Part shown: positions 57,510-64,000 of the stretch, piece by piece
Layout: every line of letters begins with the position of its first letter
Numbering within the stretch: position 1 is the first letter of the stretch
Assembly: GCA_965267435.1 (NCBI GenBank)
Contig: OZ253960.1
Location: forward strand, 2,666,001 to 2,730,000
Source of the DNA: JAWPMT01 sp965267435
GTDB taxonomy: Bacteria > Bacteroidota > Bacteroidia > Cytophagales > Cyclobacteriaceae
DNA: 64,000 nucleotides
Direction: 5' to 3'
The notes under the pieces: generated by a model
What the model was told of the DNA's origin: nothing
The model's database searches: none
The model's input: only the letters and a program-made list of their open reading frames with translations
Translations under genes and position numbers: made by a program

Positions 57510-58148
57510 ATGAAAGTAGACATCGCAGCGCTAAGAAAGGAATACAGCCAGTCAGAACTCGACTTGTCCACCGTCGATTCCTCACCTTTCAAGCAGTTTC
57601 AAAAATGGTTTGATGAAGCCGTCAAGAGCGAAATACTGGAGCCCAATGCCATGGTGCTAGGCACAGCTGGAGACCTTGGCCCTACACAGCGAACGGTTCT
57701 CATGAAGGCCTTTGACGATCGGGGTGTTGTATTCTTCACCAACTACGAGTCCAGGAAAGCGCAAGAGATAGCTATCAACAATCAAGTCAGCGTGCTATTT
57801 CCCTGGTATGCACTGGAGCGGCAAGTGGCAATCACCGGAAGAGTGGAAAAGATATCCAAAACAGACTCGCTGGCCTACTTCGTCTCCAGACCCTTTGGAA
57901 GTCAATTAGGCGCATGGGTGTCGCAGCAAAGCCAGGTCATTTCTTCGAGAAGCATCCTGGAGACGAAGTTGGCGGAGATGAAACGGAAATTTCAGGAAGG
58001 CAAGGTTCCTTTACCAGATTTTTGGGGCGGCATGAGGATTGTGCCAGATACATTCGAGTTTTGGCAGGGCCGCAAAAGCAGACTTCATGATCGTTTGCTC
58101 TACTCAAAGGATGGCGCAAACTGGCAGATTGAACGGCTTTCTCCCTGA
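57510..58148 (+). CDS. pdxH: Pyridoxamine 5'-phosphate oxidase
   Basis: 212 aa, normal length. MKVDIAALRKEYSQSELD start; FMN-binding and active-site segments LEPNAMVLGTAGDLGPTQRTVLMKAFDDRGVVFFTNYESRKAQEI, FPWYALERQVAITGRVEKISK, RPFGSQLGAWVSQQSQVI and WGGMRIVPDTFEFWQGRKSRLHDRL. Makes pyridoxal 5'-phosphate by oxidation of pyridoxine or pyridoxamine phosphate. Its stop overlaps the glycosyltransferase ATG by one base. Confidence 0.96.
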   Translation: MKVDIAALRKEYSQSELDLSTVDSSPFKQFQKWFDEAVKSEILEPNAMVLGTAGDLGPTQRTVLMKAFDDRGVVFFTNYESRKAQEIAINNQVSVLFPWYALERQVAITGRVEKISKTDSLAYFVSRPFGSQLGAWVSQQSQVISSRSILETKLAEMKRKFQEGKVPLPDFWGGMRIVPDTFEFWQGRKSRLHDRLLYSKDGANWQIERLSP

Positions 58149-59359
58149 TGGCCCTACGACCAAGCGTCTACTTCGAACGATACGCCTATCCCGACGTACT
58201 ATTCCCGGATTTCGAGCCACCTGATGACCTGCAAATGGTGGTGGTCATTCCGAGTTTCCAGGAAGAGGAAACGCATCTGGCAGTTCAGAGTCTGCTTGAA
58301 TGCCACGCTCCCACAGGGCATGTCATAATTCTTGTCGTGGTCAACGAAGCGGAGACTGTACCCGCGGACGTTTCCAGTACGAACCATGAAACAATTGGAT
58401 CTCTCGAAAAGCTGAACACACCCAGCTGGGCGACGCTGAAGGTATGCCACTTGAGGTTCCCTCCCAAAAAGGCTGGCGTAGGCCTCGCCCGTAAGGCGGG
58501 AATGGATGAGGCGGCCCGATGGTTTGATCAGACGCAGGAGGATGGGTTGATTGTTTGCTTCGACGCAGACTGCCAATGCTCCAGCGACTATTTCACGGCC
58601 ATTGAGAGGTTCTTTCACGATACTAAGCAGAAAGCAGGCATTGTCTTCTTCGAGCACCCTCTGGATCACGAAGAAATCATCCAATACGAACTGTTTCTCC
58701 GCTACTACATCGATGCGCTGCGCCTTGCGGGGTTCCCTCACGCCTACCAGACGCTGGGATCATGCATCGCTGTACGATCGTCGCGCTATCAACAGGTGGG
58801 CGGCATGAGCCCCAGGCAGGCGGGAGAAGACTTTTACTTCCTGCACAAAGCGATTCCATTGGGAGGATTTGGCGAGATCAATGATGCGACGGTCTATCCG
58901 TCCCCAAGAACCTCAGATCGCGTGCCGTTCGGTACGGGCCATGCCGTGCAAAAGATCCAGAGGGAAGATGAGTACCTCGTCTACAATCCCGAGTCTTTTC
59001 TTCTCGTGAGGGAGGTCTTCGCGACTTGCGACCACTTCCGCGAGAATCCTGAGCTATCGGTTCACCCGATTGTGGATGAGTTTCACGAAGCCCATCAATT
59101 CACAGAAGGAATAGCAAAAGCCATCGCCCACTCTAAGGATCTCCCTGGTTTCCACAAGAAGTTTCTTGAATGGTGGGATGCGTTTAGGGTGTTGAAGTTT
59201 ATGCATTACTGCCGCGATCATCACCTTCCCTCTGTGCCATTGAAAGAAGGGCTGCAATGGCTGAATGAAAGCTATTGGCATCTGCCAGTGGATGGAGGCA
59301 TGGCCGGCAGCCAACAGCTGCAAAGAATCCGTGATTGGGACCGCAAATACGGCGGATAA
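58148..59359 (+). CDS. Family 2-type glycosyltransferase
   Basis: 403 aa. GT-A fold: MVVVIPSFQEEETHLAVQSLLE at the N-terminus, GLARKAGMDEAARWF, then IVCFDADCQCSSDYFTAI, where DADC is the metal-binding DxD-like motif, and a later QAGEDFYFLHKAIPLGGFGEIN with the acidic ED catalytic region. No membrane helix is obvious. Acceptor and donor sugars are unknown. Overlaps pdxH by one base, an arrangement that may only reflect co-transcription. Confidence 0.82.
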   Translation: MALRPSVYFERYAYPDVLFPDFEPPDDLQMVVVIPSFQEEETHLAVQSLLECHAPTGHVIILVVVNEAETVPADVSSTNHETIGSLEKLNTPSWATLKVCHLRFPPKKAGVGLARKAGMDEAARWFDQTQEDGLIVCFDADCQCSSDYFTAIERFFHDTKQKAGIVFFEHPLDHEEIIQYELFLRYYIDALRLAGFPHAYQTLGSCIAVRSSRYQQVGGMSPRQAGEDFYFLHKAIPLGGFGEINDATVYPSPRTSDRVPFGTGHAVQKIQREDEYLVYNPESFLLVREVFATCDHFRENPELSVHPIVDEFHEAHQFTEGIAKAIAHSKDLPGFHKKFLEWWDAFRVLKFMHYCRDHHLPSVPLKEGLQWLNESYWHLPVDGGMAGSQQLQRIRDWDRKYGG

Positions 59360-59414
59360 GGCTCGAATGACGGCACGCAAAAAGATGTCGATAAAGCGTA
59401 CTACGATGAGAGCG

Positions 59415-59515
59415 GCAGACCCGCCAGCGCCGGTCTGCCAAGAGGCCTTGCCCTGAAGTAGAGATATACAACATGTACGACAAAAAGTCAGATGTGCTTC
59501 TCTCACTTCAGGGCA
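59415..59515. repeat. Inverted repeats in the convergent gap
   Basis: Two palindromes between the GT gene and DUF1761: GGCAGACC (59415-59422) with GGTCTGCC (59433-59440), perfect; and GCCCTGAAGT (59451-59460) with ACTTCAGGGC (59506-59515), perfect ten-base arms with a 45-base loop. No T run follows either, so they are not standard terminators. Confidence 0.55.
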
Positions 59516-59600
59516 ACAGGGAGGGGCGCCTTCGTCAAGGACTTCGGCGCCCAAGGGATCCTTCACCAAGGTTATGACGCCCAAGAGCGCCCCAAAAAAG

Positions 59601-60002
59601 TCACTTCCACGCCGTGAGAATGGCTCCCATGATCATGAAAGTGACCACGAAATAGAAGGAGTCAATGAACCAAAGTCGTAGCGAGTAGCGGGAGAACAGC
59701 GCATTGACGCCCATCGCGAGTGCTATCCAGCCAAAACCCGCCAGAAAACCCGCAGCTATGCCCCAAACGATGTCTGACGAATCGGCAAGGAACATGGCCA
59801 GGTTGAGCGCCATGATGAACTCAAGCACAAAAGAAATCCCGAAGATCTTGCCCATATTGGCAGACTTGAGCTCCTCCTCAGTGAAGCCGTGCTCCGCCAC
59901 CCAGGCTTTGCCGAAAAGTGGACCATACCATAGGGAGCCAATCAAAAAAGTGGAGACGGTGGCGACGATGACAGCGAGCCAGTTGATAGCAGAAATATCC
60001 AT
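59601..60002 (-). CDS. DUF1761 membrane protein
   Basis: 133 aa with four hydrophobic helices (INWLAVIVATVSTFLIGSLWYGPLF; IFGISFVLEFIMALNLAMFLA; IVWGIAAGFLAGFGWIALAMGVNALF; LWFIDSFYFVVTFMIMGAILTAW). The GSLWYGPLFGKAW start is the family signature. Inner-membrane protein of unknown function. Confidence 0.88.
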   Translation of the reverse strand: MDISAINWLAVIVATVSTFLIGSLWYGPLFGKAWVAEHGFTEEELKSANMGKIFGISFVLEFIMALNLAMFLADSSDIVWGIAAGFLAGFGWIALAMGVNALFSRYSLRLWFIDSFYFVVTFMIMGAILTAWK

Positions 60003-60092
60003 GATCTAAGAATCAAAAGTTGAAAAACAATTTTCGTCGAATTTGATACTTTTAATCTACTGATATTTTCCTCATTTACCGAAGAGACCGAA

Positions 60093-61154
60093 TTGAGCGA
60101 CCCAAGCGGAACAAAACCAAGCCGAAACGTCCGGGCGCCTTTTGACATTCAGGATCGAAAGGTGCGCGCTATTGGTATCACCTTCTTCGGTCTGGTGATC
60201 CCCAATGCTTCAGGGTTGATTGATAATGGCGAGTTTCTCTGGTGGCAGCTGATACCCGCGTACCTCTATTTCATGTTTGTGGCCTTTTGCATTTGGCAAG
60301 GCAACAGGTCGCTGCTCTTCTACATTGAGCGACGCTACAATTGGTTTGTCTTTCCTGTTCAAAAAATCGCGCTATTGCTAGCTGCAAACGTCTTGTACAC
60401 AGCCTTAATCGTCTCGGCACTGCTGAGCGCCTGGTACATCGTAATCGGTCGTGCGATGGAATGGCCTGTGATCTACATCACTATCGCCATTTGTGTGCTA
60501 TGCGTCATATTCATCACGCATGTGTACGAGACTATTTTCCTCATCAAGCAACGGGAGATCGATATCCTAGAAAATGAGCAACTGGAGCGCGCTCGAATGG
60601 CGGCACAGTTGGAGGCGTTGAAGAATCAGATCGACCCACATTTTATGTTCAACTCACTGAACACACTTACCCACCTCATCGATAAGGATGCGGACCTCGC
60701 CAAGGGGTTCACGGAGAGCCTAGCCGACATCTATCGCTACATCCTGAAGAGCAAGGATCAAAAACTCGTATGGCTGCAGGAAGAGGTATCATTCTTTGAC
60801 AAGTACCTGTCGCTCTTAAAAATCCGGTTTGAAGACACCCTGATCGTCAGTAAGACACTGGAAGGAGACGCTGACTACCTGATCCCTCCCATATCCATCT
60901 TCTTTGCCTTGGAGAATGTCGTGAAGCACAATGAAATCTCCCGCGAACATCCAATGACCGTGGAGGTGGTACAGGGTAACGAAGAGCTGACCATCACGAA
61001 CAGAATACGCCCAAAGAAGATGCTGCAGGCCTCCTCTAAGATTGGCCTCAAGAACCTCAATGAGCGCTTCGAACTACTGACCGGGAATGGCATCCGAAGC
61101 AGCTCGGACGATATGAATTTTGAACTGACCTTGCCGCTATTGAAAGTAGGATGA
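60093..61154 (+). CDS. LytS-type sensor histidine kinase
   Basis: 353 aa, TTG start. Four helices in residues ~25-155 (for example FLWWQLIPAYLYFMFVAFCIW and VIYITIAICVLCVIFITHVYE) form the sensor part without a periplasmic domain. Then a coiled coil and the His_kinase domain EALKNQIDPHFMFNSLNTLTHLI, where His is the phosphorylation site, and an ATPase region with PPISIFFALENVVKHNEI and SKIGLKNLNERFELL. One base before the LytTR response regulator, so they form one two-component system. Confidence 0.9.
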   Translation: MSDPSGTKPSRNVRAPFDIQDRKVRAIGITFFGLVIPNASGLIDNGEFLWWQLIPAYLYFMFVAFCIWQGNRSLLFYIERRYNWFVFPVQKIALLLAANVLYTALIVSALLSAWYIVIGRAMEWPVIYITIAICVLCVIFITHVYETIFLIKQREIDILENEQLERARMAAQLEALKNQIDPHFMFNSLNTLTHLIDKDADLAKGFTESLADIYRYILKSKDQKLVWLQEEVSFFDKYLSLLKIRFEDTLIVSKTLEGDADYLIPPISIFFALENVVKHNEISREHPMTVEVVQGNEELTITNRIRPKKMLQASSKIGLKNLNERFELLTGNGIRSSSDDMNFELTLPLLKVG

Positions 61155-61155
61155 T

Positions 61156-61902
61156 ATGAAGCGGATATTGATCGTGGAAGATGAGCGCATGGCGTCAGAG
61201 AAGCTCTCCTGGCTGCTGGAAGATATCCTGCCACGACCAACGCTAATGACAGTTCAGACGGCGAGGGAGGCTATTTCCCTACTGACTCATGATCAGCAAT
61301 TCGACCTTGGTTTTTTCGATGTGCAGCTCGCTGACGATAGCTCATTTGAGATCTTCAAAGAGGTCGAAATCAAATTTCCGATCATCTTCCTGACCGCTTT
61401 CGACAATTATGTGATGCAGGCGCTTGAGGGACACGCCATCGACTATCTGTTGAAGCCCATCCAGAGGGATCGCCTGATAAAGGCCGTCTCAAAGGTCCAG
61501 AAGCTCGAGAAGCACTTTCACGATAGCCATCCCTATGATAGTCTCCCCCATGCCACTGATATCGTCTCGAGGCAGCGGTTCCTCGTGAAAAAAGGGGTAG
61601 AATACAAATCCGTTCCATTGGATGAAGTCGCTTATTTCTTCACGGAGCACAAGCTGGTATTTCTGGTGGATCGCCAGGGAGAAAAGTACATCATTGACCA
61701 GACGATCACGGAACTGGACATCATGCTGCCTCGTGAGACCTTTTATCGTCTCAACAGGAAGTACATCGCTCGGATCGACGCCATCGATCGCTTTCGCTCC
61801 GTAAGCGGCAAAATTATGGTCCAGCTTGAGCCTGCGGCCTCCGAGGAGATCTTCGTGAGCAAGGAAAATGCCGGGACTTTCCGCGATTGGATCTCGCGCT
61901 AG
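61156..61902 (+). CDS. LytTR response regulator
   Basis: 248 aa. Receiver domain: MKRILIVEDERMASEKLSWLLEDI with phospho-acceptor Asp55 in GFFDVQLADDSSFEIFK and the conserved Thr/Lys in FLTAFDNYVMQALEGHAIDYLLKPI. A LytTR DNA-binding domain follows (KGVEYKSVPLDEVAYFFTEHKLVFLVDRQGEKYIIDQTITELDIMLPRETFYRLNRKYIARIDAI). Partner of the upstream kinase. Targets are unknown; such systems often control envelope genes. Confidence 0.95.
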   Translation: MKRILIVEDERMASEKLSWLLEDILPRPTLMTVQTAREAISLLTHDQQFDLGFFDVQLADDSSFEIFKEVEIKFPIIFLTAFDNYVMQALEGHAIDYLLKPIQRDRLIKAVSKVQKLEKHFHDSHPYDSLPHATDIVSRQRFLVKKGVEYKSVPLDEVAYFFTEHKLVFLVDRQGEKYIIDQTITELDIMLPRETFYRLNRKYIARIDAIDRFRSVSGKIMVQLEPAASEEIFVSKENAGTFRDWISR

Positions 61903-61908
61903 TCGGAA

Positions 61909-62628
61909 TCAGACGAGTTGGAAGAGATCTCGCACGCCAAGGTATTGGCTGTGCATCAATCCCTCTCCGTACTTCACGCCGATTCGGTGGCCGAACTCAA
62001 TGGCCCGGGCTTCGATCATGTTGAGAAACTCCGGCTTAGAGATGTAGGTCTCAGGTTCGCTGCTATTGGGATCGAAAAATTGTGACTTGTAGGCCTTGAT
62101 CGCCTCGATCTTTTGCTCGTGACTATCAGAAATGTCCACGATGAAGTCTGGCGTCAGCGACACACTTTGGATCATGTGATAGAGTTTCTTCGGGCGCCAG
62201 GGTTGCTGCTCTCCCTCCTCGTCCACCGTAGGTACTTTCGCCAGACCGGACTTGAAGAACGCCTCTTCCACCAGTCGGGAGGCGCGTCCATGATCGGGAT
62301 GGCGATCATATGGGGCATTGGTGATGACAATATCGGGCCGATACTTACGAATGGCTCTCATGACCGTCAATTGGCTCTCCTGATCGTTGGCAAAGAACGC
62401 ATCCGGAAGTTCGAGGTTCTCACGAGCGGAGAGCCCCATGACTTCTGCTGCGGCCTTGGCTTCCGCTTCACGCTGTTCGGCAGAACCCCTTGTGCCCATC
62501 TCTCCTCTGGTGAGGTCCACAATGCCGGCCTTTCGCCCTTGCTTGATGTGAGATATGAGTATACCGGCGCAAGACAGCTCCACATCATCCGGATGGGCGG
62601 CTATGGCTAGAATATCAAGTTTCGTCAA
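61909..62628 (-). CDS. bshB1: Bacillithiol biosynthesis deacetylase BshB1
   Basis: 239 aa, TTG start that fits the family N-terminus MTKLDILAIAAHPDDVELSCAGIL. Zinc ligands are in AHPDDVE and RHPDHGRAS; DLTRGEMGTRGSAEQREAEAKAAAEVMG is the bacillithiol-branch signature, followed by RENLELPDAFFAND and KPKKLYHMIQ-like RPKKLYHMIQSVSL. It deacetylates GlcNAc-malate to GlcN-malate in bacillithiol synthesis. bshA and bshC are not in the window. Next to TrxB, so both serve thiol redox. Confidence 0.93.
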   Translation of the reverse strand: MTKLDILAIAAHPDDVELSCAGILISHIKQGRKAGIVDLTRGEMGTRGSAEQREAEAKAAAEVMGLSARENLELPDAFFANDQESQLTVMRAIRKYRPDIVITNAPYDRHPDHGRASRLVEEAFFKSGLAKVPTVDEEGEQQPWRPKKLYHMIQSVSLTPDFIVDISDSHEQKIEAIKAYKSQFFDPNSSEPETYISKPEFLNMIEARAIEFGHRIGVKYGEGLMHSQYLGVRDLFQLV

Positions 62629-62650
62629 TTGATTGGATGGTTGGTAAAAG

Positions 62651-62674
62651 AAAAAGCCCGCCAGGTAGCGGGCT
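62651..62674 (-). terminator. Intrinsic terminator of trxB
   Basis: AGCCCGC (62655-62661) with GCGGGCT (62668-62674), with an A run to the left that is a T run on the minus strand. It separates trxB from bshB1. Confidence 0.88.
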
Positions 62675-62695
62675 CATCTTGAATGATATTTGCAA

Positions 62696-63649
62696 TCAGG
62701 CTGTAGCCTGCTGAACTTCCAACTCCTTCTCTGCCAAGAACTTCTCGGCATCCAGAGCGCCCATACAACCACTACCCGCAGCCGTTACGGCCTGTCGGTA
62801 GATCTTGTCCTGCGCATCGCCTGTCGCGAATACACCGGGCACATTGGTGCGCGACGAATCTGGCTGCGTAACGATATAGCCGCTTTCGTCCATATCTAAC
62901 CAGCCCTTGAAGATATCGGTATTCGGTTGATGGCCGATGGCAACAAAGAATCCCTGTACCTCCAAATCACTGATAGCACCGGTCTGATTGTTTCGGACTT
63001 TAACTGTTGCGACCTCATCATCGCCCAGGATGTCCTCCACTTCAGTATTCCATAGCACCTCAATATTCGGGGCGCTCTTAACTCGCTGCTGCATGATCTG
63101 AGATGCTCGCATCTCGTCTCTGCGGACGAGCATATAGACTTTATTGGCCAACTTGGACAGATAAGTCGCTTCTTCAGCGGCGGTATCACCACCACCAACA
63201 ACGACCACATCCTGCCCCTTGAAGAAGAAGCCATCGCATACTGCGCATGCCGACACTCCCTTGCCATTGAACTTCTCTTCACCTTCCAGTCCTAGCCATT
63301 TGGCCGACGCACCGGTGGAAATGATCACAGACTCTGCCTCTATCTCATGCTTCTCATCAACCGTGGCCTTCAATGGCCATCCGGAGAAGTCCACACTTGT
63401 AACCATTCCATATCGGATGTCAGAGCCGAATCTTTCTGCTTGCGCTTGAAATTCGACCATCATCTGCGGTCCAGCAACACCATCAGGGTAACCGGGGTAA
63501 TTCTCTACATCAGTGGTGATAGTCAGCTGTCCTCCCGGTTGGCCTCCCTGATACAGCACTGGACGCAGACCGGCCCTGGCTGCATAAATGGCCGCAGTAT
63601 AACCTGCAGGGCCTGACCCTATGATCAGAACTTGAACTTTTTCACTCAT
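62696..63649 (-). CDS. trxB: Thioredoxin reductase
   Basis: 317 aa. FAD motif VLIIGSGPAGYTAAIYAARAGLRPVLYQGGQPGGQL; redox-active disulphide CAVCDGFFFKGQ near residue 135; NADPH motif VVVVGGGDTAAEEATYLS; and C-terminal GVFATGDAQDKIYRQAVTAAGSGCMGALDAEKFL. Standard low-Mr thioredoxin reductase. Reduces thioredoxin with NADPH, or a bacillithiol-linked partner. Confidence 0.96.
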   Translation of the reverse strand: MSEKVQVLIIGSGPAGYTAAIYAARAGLRPVLYQGGQPGGQLTITTDVENYPGYPDGVAGPQMMVEFQAQAERFGSDIRYGMVTSVDFSGWPLKATVDEKHEIEAESVIISTGASAKWLGLEGEEKFNGKGVSACAVCDGFFFKGQDVVVVGGGDTAAEEATYLSKLANKVYMLVRRDEMRASQIMQQRVKSAPNIEVLWNTEVEDILGDDEVATVKVRNNQTGAISDLEVQGFFVAIGHQPNTDIFKGWLDMDESGYIVTQPDSSRTNVPGVFATGDAQDKIYRQAVTAAGSGCMGALDAEKFLAEKELEVQQATA

Positions 63650-63732
63650 GTATTTCAGAATTTACAGATACAACGATCTTGGTCGCAAATGGATTTGCGA
63701 AAATAAGTGAAATCTCAAATATGTCAGTTGGG

Positions 63733-64000
63733 TTACCCTAGGTAAGTCTTCAGCGCCTTGCAACGCGAAGTCTGACGTAGCCGGCGTATGGCCTTTTCCT
63801 TGATCTGTCGCACCCTTTCCCTGGTGAGATCGAACTTCTCACCGATCTCTTCAAGTGTCAATGGTGAAACTCCATTAAGACCAAAGTAGTAAGTCACAAC
63901 GTCGTTTTCCCTGGGCGTAAGCGTTGCCAGGACTCGCTCCACTTCATGGCTGAGCGACTCGGACAACAAGTCTCCGTCAGGTGTGAGGTCGTCGTCTGAC
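63733..64000 (-). CDS. rpoD: Primary RNA polymerase sigma factor, C-terminal part (5' end outside window)
   Basis: The last ~89 codons of region 4: LSESLSHEVERVLATLTPRENDVVTYYFGLNGVSPLTLEEIGEKFDLTRERVRQIKEKAIRRLRQTSRCKALKTYLG, including the -35-recognition helix-turn-helix (TLEEIGEKFDLTRERVRQIKEKA). The TTG at 63969 is inside the gene, and the frame stays open to the window edge (SDDDLTPDGDLLSESLS). This is the housekeeping sigma of Bacteroidota, whose promoters have TTTG/TAnnTTTG. Confidence 0.93.
   Translation of the reverse strand, partial: SDDDLTPDGDLLSESLSHEVERVLATLTPRENDVVTYYFGLNGVSPLTLEEIGEKFDLTRERVRQIKEKAIRRLRQTSRCKALKTYLG

Overview
The window looks like chromosomal DNA of a Bacteroidota bacterium, most likely an aerobic, probably marine, member of the Cytophagales. 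The evidence is the gene set: DUF349 coiled-coil protein, LytS/LytTR two-component pair, PadR plus prefix-domain FtsX permease, PorT-type beta-barrel, bacillithiol deacetylase, CarboxypepD_reg-like secreted protein and many lipoproteins. Several promoters also fit the Bacteroidota sigma consensus (TTTG, about 19 bases, TAnnTTTG). Shine-Dalgarno sites are weak, and several GTG/TTG starts are needed to give sensible N-termini. No genus can be named from sequence alone.

Layout. 1-6.4 kb: end of an FtsX-type permease, a lipoprotein, an AI-2E family permease, then an SDR/photolyase/SRPBCC/[2Fe-2S] ferredoxin light-damage module. 6.5-14 kb: a dicluster ferredoxin divergent from an acyl-CoA reductase, then both aconitases (AcnB, AcnA) in tandem. 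14-20.4 kb: alpha/beta hydrolase, PadR and a full-length prefix-domain permease, a secreted CarboxypepD_reg protein, a candidate small RNA with its own promoter and terminator, and a lipoprotein. 20.4-21.9 kb: a gene-free repeat island with a composite repeat present twice. 21.9-29 kb: secreted M20 and M14 peptidases, a frame-broken HExxH protein, a MarR regulator with 4-hydroxyphenylpyruvate dioxygenase, and a double-CDGSH protein. 29-38 kb: ROK/gluconate-dehydrogenase-subunit-3/GMC oxidoreductase operon, XRE regulator, TPR membrane protein, an extremely acidic lipoprotein, a second candidate small RNA, a DUF4230 protein and a PhoD-like phosphatase. 38-43.8 kb: an exported molybdenum hydroxylase (large subunit, [2Fe-2S] subunit, dihaem cytochrome c) beside a PQQ dehydrogenase with its own cytochrome domain. 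44-52.7 kb: two divergent blocks of envelope genes around a regulator-like TPR protein. 52.7-53.7 kb: another repeat copy and tRNA-Thr(TGT) with a broken partial duplicate. 53.7-64 kb: housekeeping genes (DUF349, YqgE, MiaE, PdxH, glycosyltransferase, DUF1761, LytS/LytTR, BshB1, TrxB, and the end of the primary sigma factor).

How it fits together. Central metabolism (AcnA/AcnB, HPPD), periplasmic oxidation feeding c-type cytochromes (GMC, molybdenum hydroxylase, PQQ enzyme), thiol redox homeostasis (BshB1, TrxB) and light-damage repair fit an aerobic heterotroph. I found no CRISPR array, phage, transposase, restriction or recognised defence system. The most unusual material is noncoding: two candidate small RNAs, three repeat families and the tRNA-Thr remnant. 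Among proteins the oddities are an SDR without its catalytic tyrosine, a ROK protein without the zinc motif, the frame-broken HExxH protein and the symmetric envelope cluster.
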